A stretch of 55,134 nt of DNA, taken from assembly GCA_024180945.1 (NCBI GenBank), contig JAKSGN010000009.1:1-55134 (forward strand), written 5' to 3'. Shown one piece after another: positions 30,801-41,480 of the stretch. Position numbers and translations under genes: made by a program. Each line of letters begins with the position of its first letter. Position 1 is the first letter of the stretch. The stretch is from Macrophomina tecta (lineage: Eukaryota > Ascomycota > Dothideomycetes > Botryosphaeriales > Botryosphaeriaceae). The notes below the pieces were generated by a model. It had not been told where the DNA came from. It worked only from the letters and a program-made list of their open reading frames with translations, and searched no databases.

Positions 30801-33034
30801 GAGCTCTAAGTTAATAATAAAAGTACGTATTAGATAGATTTTAAAGAATTTATTAAAGTAAAGCTTCTATAAAGTTATTAATAATTATTAAAAAATTATT
30901 AATTTTTTTATAAATACGTTTATAGTCTTTCTTCTTCTTCTTATAGTTATTAAGATTAAGATAATAATAGTCGATTATTTATTCTTATTATTAATTTAGC
31001 TTAACTAGTACCGTAGATTAGGCTAGTAGTTCTAGCTTACTTAAATTAATATATTTAAATATATTAGCACGTTATATATATAATTAAATAAGGTTAAACT
31101 AGATATTCTAGTCTTAAAAGCCTTTTAAGATAATAATTAGCTTCGAAAATATTATAGTTATTAATTTTAATATATTATTTATTAGATTAGTTCTTTAGTT
31201 ATATATATAAAATTGGCTAATAGATCGACTAATTACTTAGAAATATAGTAATAGTATTAGCTATAGCTCGCTTATATATAGCTACGCTATAATAAATATA
31301 ATTAACTATTATTAGCTATTATTATACTATAGTATATATCTTTAGTTAGCTAATAATAGTTAAGATTATATACTACTAGTAGTACTATATACTTAAGCCA
31401 CTTTAAATATCGACTAGATACCTTAGAATAACTAAAAAATAATTATAGATAATACTTTAGATAGTAGAAAATATTAAATATATATCTAGGCTTATAAGTA
31501 TTAGATCTAGTAGTAATACTATTAATTAAGAATAAGTAGTATAAGGTATAAGAGAAATATTTAAAAAAGTTCTCTTATTTATTCTCTTCTATAACTAAGC
31601 TAAAGTTTATTATATATATATATAATATTTTAATACTAGTTTTAGTCTATTTCTTATCTAAAGTTAAATAACTATTAGTCGACTTAGATAGCCGTATTAA
31701 TAGTTTTACTAAGATTCTTAGATAGTCTAATATAGATAAATTTAGTTTTTATATTATACTTTAGTTCTTTATAGAAAATATATTTAAGGGATTAGTTATT
31801 CTAGTTAAACTAGAAGGCGAGTATATAAAATTCTATAATATATTTTAAAACTAACTAAGTTTACTATAGGTCTTAAATTTAAAGAACGACTTTCTATTCT
31901 TTATTTTTACTACTAAAGGCTTATCTAATTATATTAGTAAAATAATTATAGTTAGTAAATAAGCTACTAGTCTTTATATATAAAATAGCCGAGTAAAAGT
32001 TCTTTTAATAGAATTTAAACTATTATACTATATTATCTCTAAGATAGATTTTTATAAAGTAAATTCTTTTTTTATCGTTCTTAAATAAAGTTTTATAGGA
32101 CTTAAAGTAGTTCTCTAGCTAGGCTAGAAAGTTATTAAGCTTACGCTAATCTTTATTATAAGTATTAGGGGTGTTAACCTTTAATTTAGTATTATAAGGA
32201 ATTAGTTTTAGTATTACGAAAATAACTAAAGTAGAGAGCTATATAGTATAGTTAATAGTAAAGACTTATTCCCTAATAAAGTATTCTAAAAGAACTTAAC
32301 TATAGTTATTATTAGCGTTTTCTAGTACTTAAGGTCTATTAATTACTTAGCTTAAAGATACTATACCTAAGAAATAGGCTTCTAAAATAAGTAGTCTTAT
32401 ATTAAGAGCTAGGGTTTTAGAAATTAAAGAGTAAATTAACTAGAGCTATTTCTCTTTCGTTAGAAGACTATTCTTAATTTTAGTCTAGAATACTATAGTT
32501 AGTAGTTTTAGAGTAAGGTTAGCTCTAGTACCTATAAGAAGATAGTTAAAGTATTATATTATTATTCTTTTTAGAAAAGATTAGGCATATTATTAAATAG
32601 CTTAGGCTTTCTAAAAGCCGTTATAGTAGGTAGAGAAGGATTTATATATAAGATTAAAATATAAATTAATTAATAAATTAACTATAAGGGTTCTATCTAC
32701 TATAAATAAATATAGTCTATATATATAGAGTATTTAGTTAGATTATAGTAGATTACTAGCTAGCTTACCTTAATCTAGTAAGCTAAGTAATCTATAGTTA
32801 GTATACTAGGTAATAAATCTACCTTCTATTCTTTAGGGCATAATCTAAGCTAAGGATTTTCTACTCTAAGGGGTTAGAGTCTTTTTTAGGGAATAGCGCT
32901 ACCCTTTTTTTATTTCCTCTAGCTAGTATCGTAATAATATAACGCGCATAACTAGAAAATATAAGTATATAAGAACTTTATATCTACTAAGCTACGAAAT
33001 TCTTCGGGCTAAAAAACTCTAAAAGGGGGAACAG
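27873..33034. mobile_element. RIPed retrotransposon graveyard
   Basis: 5.2 kb of very AT-rich, RIPed sequence without an intact gene. On the minus strand near 29330-29360 there is a YVD-type motif (YVDIILLIK) resembling a Copia reverse transcriptase. The right end (about 33016-33034, AAAAGGGGGAACAG) is the polypurine tract of a plus-strand Gypsy preceding the LTR at 33035. Element boundaries inside could not be set. Confidence 0.5.
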
Positions 33035-33501
33035 TATTACGATATAGCTTTTATAGAATAGAAAATAGGTAAAATAAGAAAATAAAGTAGGGCGTAGATA
33101 TATACTATAGATAGATCTATAGAGAAAGTTATATAAATTATATAATACTAAATATTAATCTATATACTCTTGCCTAGATAAATATAGATTAAGTAGATTA
33201 AATCTCTTTAATCTCTATAATCTATATTCTATAGAAATAGATTAATAGAATTAATATTAGATTATAGACCTTTTCTACTAGTATATAAACTATACTTCTT
33301 AGATAGCTTTAACCTTCGTAGCTAACTTTAATAATAGAATTTAGACTCTATTAGTAATACGGCCTTCGTACGTAGTGCTTAGTCTTATTACGTATTTAAC
33401 TTGCTCTTATCCTCTTCTTATACCCACTTAAGGATATCCTTTAATAGGTTTTCTCCCTCTTTGGTGTTTGGATCCTTAGAGGCAGAGGCCCGCTCGTTAC
33501 A
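33035..33501 (+). repeat. 3' LTR (family of 24781-25216), partly RIPed
   Basis: 467 bp, plus orientation, starting TATTACGATATAGC and ending CCCGCTCGTTACA. Most is RIPed, but from about 33430 onward it is unmutated and identical in reverse complement to 24781-24833. It marks the border between repeats and the gene island to the right. Confidence 0.8.
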
Positions 33502-33650
33502 CTAGGATGCCGAGGCGGCTTCGGCTACCTTCTCGGCACGCTTGTCCCGTTCCATCCACACGTAGAAAATTGCTGGTGGAATTGCGACACGGAGAACGTG
33601 CCGTAGATGCGAGACGCCGAGAATAAAAGCAATATATCTACAGGGAGTCA
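33502..33650 (-). pseudogene. Unidentified gene 3' end next to an LTR
   Basis: The minus strand reads LGVSHLRHVLRVAIPPAIF then YVWMERDKRAEKVAEAASAS and a TAG at 33504-33502, exactly against the LTR end. A possible intron acceptor (CTGAC ... CTGTAG) lies just upstream. It looks coding, with a hydrophobic then charged tail, but I do not recognise the family and found no convincing upstream exon before about 33750. Possibly the remaining end of a disrupted gene. Confidence 0.3.
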
Positions 33651-34989
33651 GTCAAACAGAGAATAACTTATGCGATCTTCTGAGAGAAAAATTGACAAAG
33701 CTGACAGCATTCTTCGTTTCGTGAAGTGTCGCACTCTCACTTGTTCTCCGTAGGGTGAACCTGGGGTGCGGCAACGCCAAAATGTCAGACACCCTTCACC
33801 CATTACCAGACGGAACAAGTATAGATCAAAACTTTTTGGAATACCCACAAACTAAACCGGATTGCATATTCCATGCTGACTCCGAGAGGACGCATGCTTT
33901 AACTGTAATTCGAATACAATATATCAACCGCGGGTATCCGCCTTGCTCTGCAACCTTGTCGCATGGAAGAACCTTATGGAAGCCCAATAGTAGCAGCAGA
34001 CACTGGTGTAGCAAGCTGATGACCTTCTGCCAACTTCACACACGTTCTCTCCCTTCTCACCTCCTGGGCTCGAAGCCTGATAACGGGATGAGTCGGACTC
34101 ACCTGGCCGGTAAGTCCTGTTTGAACCTATCTCAAACATGGGGATGTAGGAACGAGAAGATCTAGCCGACACAGGAACAGCGGATATTTAACTACAAGCT
34201 TAGATGAGACGGTAATAAAGCAGAAATCAGAGGCCCGGCGGGAGGTTCGATGTCTCTAGCCTTCACGAAGGGCACCGAAAACAGTCACGCGGATCCGTGG
34301 AGAAATTGCAGCCTAATCAAAGGGGCAGTCATATAATCTAGGGTGCTCTCTGTAGCATAGCCCCGCTTTTCTGCAGCTGCAAGTCTAAGACAGGCCAGAA
34401 GCATAGTGGTCTTATATGGACGGCCTATGGAATGTATAAGGAGACATGCTGACTCCGCCTTTCCCATATTACGTGTTTTTGCTGGCTGAGCAAGAGTGGT
34501 TGGTGCGGGGGTGGAACACAAGGCTGCAATTTGCGGTCTAAGTCCATCAACGCCGCAAAACACATCCATAAGCTAGGCTCTTTCCCCTTCGAACCTAGCG
34601 AGAGCGACGAAGCAATCAGGGAGTATGTAGAGAACTAGACAGAAGCTCTTATTCGCCGCAGTGCGAATCCACGACGCGCTTAGCCTATTTAGTGGCGACC
34701 TGGTTATGGCTCTCGGAGTTCCACTGGCCTCCGAGAGCCGATGCTAACAAGCGACAGCTAGCGTAGCTCGACTCCCCCAGTTGTGGCACAACAGAGTCAA
34801 CACTCCAAGCAAGTGCATAGTATCATCTCTCCATCCTGTCATACCTTCTGAAAGCATGTGTGCTAACTATACAAGTATTCTCAGACGCCCTTCACGACAT
34901 CTTCGTCTACCACTGCGTTAATTCGTCTTCGCTCCCTGAGATTAGCGCCGACACGTCAAGCACTGTCACAATACCACTCCGAAACTTCG
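33651..34989. other. Low-repeat region, no clear gene
   Basis: Un-RIPed, mixed composition. Short ORFs occur on both strands with no recognisable domain. It includes the hairpin at 34708-34739. Confidence 0.4.
34708..34739. other. Perfect 11-bp hairpin
   Basis: GGCTCTCGGAG / CTCCGAGAGCC with a 10-nt loop. No neighbouring gene explains it; it could be a transcript-end structure or a small-repeat end. Confidence 0.5.
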
Positions 34990-35279
34990 TTGGCAAGTCT
35001 CTTACAATCGCTCCAAATTGTAACAACAGGCAGGATGGCGGTGGCTAGGGAGGCGCCGCTGCTGATACTGGATGTGGATACGGATATGGTTGTGTGCTTA
35101 GCGCCATTTCTAGCAGCACCTAACAAGACAAACGAAGAGCCAGCTCTGCTTCTTCACGGAGCCAAGTTAGAGGGTTTTCAGCCCGAGCAACATGCTTTCC
35201 CCGGCCTTGGAGCGCGTCTTATCTTCCGTTGCCGTCACGCTTCGCCCTACAAAATTATGCAATGCTCATTGACCTCTAG

Positions 35280-35480
35280 GTCAGCCGCTGTGCCGTCCTT
35301 GCTAAGGACTACGATGCCGCCGATTCTCTACACCTCAAGGACTCCATTGGCGACCGCGTCATCCCCGTCCAGCCCACCTGCGGCATCGTCCAAGAATTCA
35401 GAGAAATGGGTCTTCGTCAAAAATATGATTATAGAAAACAGACTCTGGCACTATGTACCTACAATGGTCCTTCTGAATAA
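35280..35480 (+). pseudogene. Unidentified terminal exon-like sequence
   Basis: After a possible acceptor (CTCTAG) the frame reads about 66 codons (VSRCAVLAKDYDAADSLHL ... GDRVIPVQPTCGIVQEFRE ... TLALCTYNGPSE) to a TAA at 35478-35480. Composition and codon use look coding. Another frame runs open to the left from 34990, so a broken multi-exon gene is possible. Family not recognised. Confidence 0.3.
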
Positions 35481-35554
35481 CAACACTGCCTTTACATTGG
35501 CTAAGACTCTATGAAAAGGGCTTCCATAGGAAGGCAAAAGCAATGGCAGCTTGT

Positions 35555-36457
35555 TTACAGCGGGACCCCAAGAGCTCCCAAAATCCCGAATGTGTCAATA
35601 TTTACTCTCATACCAACTATCTGCCCTCCCTGCCACCGGCTGATTGTATAGTGCAGCAGATTGAAGCTTTTGTTGGTCGCCGCAACCGGCTCGTCCGCCA
35701 AGTACGGCGGCAAAGTCAGAGGCCCCTGGTGTGTGCCGCTCAAGTTGTATATAGTGGCGGTCCAGTCTCCCTGTCCGATGGTTTGTCGATTCTCAAGCGC
35801 AAGGTCGGGGAACGCGGTCTTATACGACGACAGTGCGTTGAGGAAGCCTTGCAGATCGAGTCCCTCGTCGTTGAAACCGTAGACGGTGATGTCGGGGGAC
35901 AGATTCATGCTTTCGGCGTCGAACTTGCCGGCGTCGAAGGCGTCTTCGGTCTGCTGCATCTTTTCCTTGTTGGCGACGGAGGAGTCGACGCCTGCCTGCG
36001 TTGACAAAGGCGCAGTGTACGGGCTCAGTTCGAGGTCGGGCAGGTCGGCGGCAGGCCGCGTGGGGAGCAGACCCAACTGGCGCCACATCTTGGGGACGTC
36101 GCTCCAGAGGTACTCTTCCATCATCAACCCTCCGTTCCAGCGCGCAATCGTCATGAGGTCGGCCTTGACGGTCCGCATCGTCGGAGACAAGAGAGCACCC
36201 GTCGCGTTTGGGAGCGGTCCATCGTTTGTGCCGGTGAACTGTGAAAGTGCAACGGTCCAGTCACCCTCGCCGAAGAGGATCTTGTAGTCGTGGTTGTGAG
36301 GTGCGATGTCAGAATAGGTGGAGAATGTGAGGCGCATATCTTGGAGATGCTCGTCAAGGTCCATCACCACGCCGCCGGTATAGTACACCGAGATGTTAGG
36401 ATGGTGATTGAAGTGGAGGAGATCGCGGGCTATGAATGCGTCATCTGAGACTTGCAT
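35555..36457 (-). CDS. SnoaL-like protein with two NTF2-fold domains
   Basis: 300 aa from the first in-frame ATG (36457-36455). The open frame continues about 27 codons upstream without an ATG, so a 5' exon is possible. Two tandem halves carry the same signature: GEGDWTVALSQFTGTNDGP (about residues 62-80) and GQGDWTATIYNLSGTHQGP (about 232-250), each followed by an ARWNGG/SRWQGG turn. This is the SnoaL-like/polyketide-cyclase-like family (NTF2 fold). Members include aldol cyclases, but in fungi many are unassigned. No signal peptide is seen, so it is probably cytosolic. No biosynthetic partner lies nearby. Confidence 0.8.
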   Translation of the reverse strand: MQVSDDAFIARDLLHFNHHPNISVYYTGGVVMDLDEHLQDMRLTFSTYSDIAPHNHDYKILFGEGDWTVALSQFTGTNDGPLPNATGALLSPTMRTVKADLMTIARWNGGLMMEEYLWSDVPKMWRQLGLLPTRPAADLPDLELSPYTAPLSTQAGVDSSVANKEKMQQTEDAFDAGKFDAESMNLSPDITVYGFNDEGLDLQGFLNALSSYKTAFPDLALENRQTIGQGDWTATIYNLSGTHQGPLTLPPYLADEPVAATNKSFNLLHYTISRWQGGQIVGMRVNIDTFGILGALGVPL

Positions 36458-36478
36458 CTGTCGAGTATTCTGGGGCAC

Positions 36479-37260
36479 TGTCCAGTGTATTTCATTTTGG
36501 GGCGGTGGCTGGACAATTTCTGCTGATGCCTAAGTATTCCATCAATATGTCATGCGGAACAGGTCGGAGTCGTACGGCGCTTGTTGAGTGCATATCTTCC
36601 GGAGCCTCCCACGCTCCGTCCAGCAATGGAGGGGTGGAATACAATTGCGCAAGCCGCAGTGAGGCTACTTGTTTCAAGGATTGAGAAGATAATGGAAAGT
36701 TGCATTTTGAGCATTGCCGGGCCCTTCGGACTGACACAACAAATTCGACACAACAAAGGGAGCTAGGATATCGAGCTGATTTTCCACAGGATCTCAATTC
36801 TTTATGTACGTATCCTGTACTGCTCTCCTGCTTGATCAGCAATTTCTTTGATGGCTTACTTACTCTGGGATAAGCTGTCTATGATCCTTGCCTTGTCAAA
36901 CTTAGCAGAAATTACGCTTCTCGCCTCTATAATCCTCCTAGGTATAGCCTAAGCATGGTCGGATTGGATTTTTTTAGTTGAATAACAGATAAACATGACA
37001 TATCATTCGCCCGTCAGAATGTTACTTACCGCTATGGGAAAAGTTCTATTGCACTCGGCTCAATCATTTCTCCGACTCAAGCCCATCTCTCCATCCAGCG
37101 CCGTGGCAGTGTCTGATTTGTAAGACATTGATTTGTAAGACATTGATTTGTAAAACAGCGAATATACCGAGCATACGGTTCAAAAAGCTTAAGAAGTTCA
37201 ATATGGCTGCAAATCGGTTCAGACGCTAAAAAATTAAAGAAACTAAAACATTTACTTAGG
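36479..37260. other. Right edge of gene island, no gene seen
   Basis: Mixed-composition sequence upstream of the SnoaL-like gene, which may hold its promoter and a 5' exon (an ORF ends at 36492 in another frame). A TTGTAAGACATTGA repeat of two to three units lies near 37117-37158. RIPed sequence begins after about 37260. Confidence 0.4.
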
Positions 37261-37532
37261 ATTTATTTAGTGGTATTAGGTATAAATACTTTAAGTTATG
37301 GCGGAGCTCTATTAGTGCGGGTAAGAACTTCCCTACGATTCTACATATAAGACTATAGAGATAATAATAAATATAGAAATTATAGTACACCTATATAAGA
37401 TTTAATTACTATTTAAGAAAGTAATTCTAATACTACTATTATAAGAATAGATACCTAATTTCTTACTAAAATAGCTAGTCTTAGCGCTTTTCGCTTAGGA
37501 ATTAAGTATCTAATTCTCGTTGCGAAATTTTT
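37261..37532. other. AT-rich sequence, nothing recognised
   Basis: RIP-like composition, no gene. It leads into the satellite at 37533. Confidence 0.4.
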
Positions 37533-38270
37533 AAATTTGCTTAGATAAGAGCAAAGAGTGCCTAAGCTACTCTTTTTAGAGTACTTTATCGCGCTATAAA
37601 ATATGCTACATATATAATTTAGAAGAAAATTTACTTATATAAAAAGAGTAGTAGTTCTTACTATTACCTAGAAATATTTTATCGCATAATAAAATAGTTA
37701 ATATATATAATATAAGTATAAATTTACTTAGATAAAAAAATAGTAGTTCTTATCTTTACTAGAAATATTTTATTATGCGATAAAATATTTAATACCTATA
37801 AAAGTAAATTTACTTAAATAGAAAAAATAGTAGTTTTTATTCTTATAAAAAATACTTTATTATACTATAAATTATTTAATATCTATAAAAGTAAATTTAC
37901 TTAGATAAAAAGAATAGTAGTTCTTATTCTTATAAAAAGTACTTAATTATATAATAAAATATTTAATACCTATAAAAATAAATTTACTTAGATAAGAGAA
38001 GTAATAGTCTATAGTATTACTAAAATAGTTATCGTATAATAAAATAATTTATATATCTAGAGAAAAATTTATTTATATAAAAAAAATAGCTATTCTCCCC
38101 CTTACTAAAAAATATTTAGTTATATAATAAAATATTCTATATATATAAGTTAGAGAAGAATTTACTTAGATAAAAAAATAGTAGTTTTTACTATTACTAG
38201 GCGTAATTTATTATAGAATAAAATATTTAATTATATAAGTTAAACAAAACTTTGTTTATCTAAAAATATA
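37533..38270. repeat. Tandem satellite, about 86-94 bp x 9 (degenerate)
   Basis: The motif AAATTTACTTAGATAA recurs at 37533, 37627, 37720, 37806, 37893, 37980, 38066, 38158 and about 38250. Each unit also has ATAGTAGTTCTTA and an inverted repeat built on ATTTTAT...ATAAAAT. Units are diverged. No coding frame. Confidence 0.8.
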
Positions 38271-39127
38271 AATAATATAAGTTAGAACTATAAAGAATAT
38301 TTTATTATATAAAAAAATAAATAAATATATAATTATTAGATTAATTATATATATTTAAGGTCTTCTTATTATTATATATATTTAGCTTAAGCTAAGTATA
38401 GTCTATTTAAAAGAGAATAAAAGAATATTCTATAGCTACTCCTCTTAAATACTATATTAACTTATTCTAATTAATTCTTTTATTATTAATTAAGCTATTA
38501 CTATACTTATTTTAATAGTTATAAGCCGGGGTATATCTTTTATATTTTTTATATTATAAGCTATTCTTTTTAGTATCTTATTATACTATTTCGAGTATTT
38601 TATAGTATCTGGACGGTTATTCTTAGTTATTATAAATATAGGTTAAACGGAGGTACTTAGGTCTTAATAAAGTTTTTATCGCCTAGCTTAGTTAAGCTTA
38701 AGACTCCACGAGACTTAGAAATCTTAGAAATAAGCTTAGATAAATTTCTTAGAATTAAAAATAGTTAAAAATTACTTACTTAAAGAACTAATCTAGTAGG
38801 AAATAAAAAGACTTATATATATAACTAGCTAAAACTTAAATAGAGACTTATTTAGCTATAAATATAGATCTTAATCTTAACTTAATTAAAGGTAAGGTAG
38901 AAATATACTTCTATTAGTCTATAGACTTCTAGATTATTATATTTATAATAAGAATTAATAATTAAATTCTAAGTCCGTGTTTTAGCTCTAAGAGGCTAAT
39001 TCGAACGTCTCGTTTAGTCTTAGATATCTCTCTAGGTAGTCTAGATATATTACTTAATAACTTCTAAATAAATAACGCTAGTAGTAGTACTTCGTAATAA
39101 AAGTTACTATATAACTAGGCTAGTTTC
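38271..39127. mobile_element. RIPed sequence, unassigned
   Basis: AT-rich and CA-depleted, no readable domain. It flanks the GC-rich patch on the left. Confidence 0.35.
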
Positions 39128-39313
39128 TTGTCTAAAAGTCTTATTCCGTTCCGAGAGATTAACCTCCAGGTAGGTATAGGGTGCTTTGGGGGGTTGGGGG
39201 GGGCCCGGTTCGGGCCCTCGAGCCTACCTGCTAGGCTGGGTACGGCCTGCCACGGGCCTTATTTCTTGGTTTTTTCTAGGTTTCCGGCCATAAAGTCCAT
39301 AGGTTTGGCCTAA
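39128..39313. other. GC-rich un-RIPed patch
   Basis: About 150 bp of GC-rich sequence inside AT-rich surroundings, with G-runs (GGGGGGTTGGGGGGGG) running into a palindrome GGGCCCG-GTT-CGGGCCC at about 39202-39218. It resembles the GC-rich subterminal part of a hAT-type transposon, but I see no matching second end. Function unknown. Confidence 0.35.
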
Positions 39314-40412
39314 ACCTAAAAAGGCTAGACTATAGACTTTTAGTAAAGACTATTCTAGATAATTTAGCTTATTAGAATTCTTAGTTAGAGGTTTTATTCC
39401 TTAGTAATCTTAGGCGGAGTATTATTTATAATATTAGTACTTTTTTACTATATATATCTTGTAATAGAGGACTTTAGTTACCTTCTATAATATATCTTTT
39501 TATTATCTATAGCGAAGTACTTTACTACTATCTTAGAGTAATACTTTTAAGTAATAGCTTATTTATTTATCTTATACCTATTATCTATTTTAGTAATATA
39601 CTTATACCTTCTTTAGTATATAATATAACGTAATATAATACTACACTATAATATCTTTTAAATCTATTATTGTCTTAAAGATAGCCGATAATTTAAATAA
39701 ATAATACTTTATTATCTAATTAAAAGCTAAGAAATATAAGATATTTAATTATATTAATTTATTAAAGCTATTAAAACCTTCTTAACTAACTAAACTAGCT
39801 AAGATTTAAGAGCTACTAGTTTTTAATCTAAACTAATAAAGAGCCTAGAAGCACTATAAAATATAAATTAATACTTATAAAAGAAATCTAGCTAAGTATA
39901 AAAAGCTAAAAAAGAAGATTAATAATCTTTTAATAATTATTAAGAACTTAGTAAGCCTATTATTACTTTTATTTTTAACTAAGTTAAGAAATAATTCGTA
40001 CTTCTATTCTTAGCTTATAGCGCTTAAGGTGCGGCTTTAACTAATAAAGAAAACTTAAAAAGAACTTATTATTAATAAGCTTTACTAGCTTAAAAAGCCT
40101 CTAAGTAACTAGAATATTAATAAATAGCTTTTATAATATAAAGAGACTTTATTTAAGATAAAAAAACTTAAACTTCGAAAGATTATAAATAATTTAGATA
40201 AAGTTATTTTTTTAAGGCGTTTATATTTTTTAATACCTACTAAGCTACTAATTATAAAATTAAGCTATAGAATAATAAACTTACTAAGTTACTTTATAAT
40301 CTAATTATTAACTACTAAAACTACTTATAGTAAAATATAGCTAAGTATTTAAAGGCTACTTTAGTAGCCTTTATTACTTTACTAAAAAATAGAAAGTAGA
40401 ATAGAATATTAT
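39314..40412. mobile_element. RIPed transposon sequence, unassigned
   Basis: AT-rich. Plus-strand translation through stops looks weakly coding near 39750-40390 but shows no motif I can name. It continues at 41197 beyond the inserted solo LTR. Confidence 0.4.
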
Positions 40413-41196
40413 TATTACGAACCCTAAAGAAATAAGAACTTTATAACCCCCTAGATAGAAAGCCTATATAGGAAAAAACACACTGTAGAGGCTAAAAACC
40501 CGTAAAAATAATAGAGCCGTAATACTAGTATACCTATACGGGAAAAATAGCCTAGAAGAAGAATAGTATATATAGGCCTAAATAAGATAGTAGTAAAAGC
40601 CCGTATAAAAATAATATCTACGCGGTATAATAAGACTATAAGAATACTAACTAGGTTAAACTTCTATAAAGAAAGAATATTTCTAAGAAAAGAATTATAA
40701 ATTCTAGAAACTAGCTTTAGGCTAAGAGAAATAGATAGAAAAAAGTTAAGTAACTTATATAGTCTAAGAAATAATAGTCTAGTAGTATAATACTTCTTTA
40801 ACTAATATAAAAGTTAGATTCTAGAAAATAAGCCTTAGTACCTAAGTTATATAAGATCTACTAGGCTTACTAAATAATAAAGAATTATAATTATCCCCTA
40901 CTACGTATAGATAATAAGAAATACTAACTATCCTCTACTATTTCTAGATTATTATAACTTTTATATAGTATATAGATATACTTCTTAGATAGTACTTTAA
41001 TCTTTATAGTTAACTTAAAGTTCTAATATAAATCTATTAGAGATAATAAGTCTAATATATACTACGTACTAATATATTATATAATTACTACTATTATTCT
41101 AATTCTTTACCCTTCTCTTATTCTTTAAGGTAAATCCTATCGCTATTTAACCCTACTAGGCAATTCTAAAGCCTAGTAGAAGAGGCTGCTATTATA
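40413..41196 (+). repeat. RIPed solo LTR with TSD ATTAT
   Basis: 784 bp, starts TATTACGAAC, ends CTATTATA, collinear with the intact LTR at 18827. It is flanked by ATTAT on both sides (40408-40412, 41197-41201), so a genuine solo LTR. Confidence 0.8.
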
Positions 41197-41480
41197 ATTA
41201 TTTATTTATTTATATAGCGAATACTACTTCTACTATAAGTATAGATACTATAATTTAGAGGCTAGACTAGTAAATTAAATACTAAACTAAGAGATTTAAG
41301 ATAAGATTAATAAGTTACTAAAAAATTTATAAATTAAGAGAAGAGTTAAATGCTCTATTAAATAATTTTAAAATAGCTAAATCTATAGCTAAGATTAGAA
41401 GAAGTAAGAAAATACTTCTTAAAAGAAATAAGAGCTAAAACTAGGCTAAAGAAATAAGAAAATATTATTTTTTCTAGCTA
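41197..41480. mobile_element. RIPed transposon sequence, continuation
   Basis: Right-hand part of the element interrupted by the solo LTR; interrupted again at TA 41479-41480 by the pogo-type element. Confidence 0.4.

Noticed and set aside
33755..34165. 136-codon plus-strand ORF in the gene island
   Set aside because: No domain, poor composition, overlapped by antisense ORFs of similar length. Not supported.
37533..38270. CRISPR-like array
   Set aside because: Fungal genome, units diverged over their whole length, no constant repeat/variable spacer pattern. It is a satellite.
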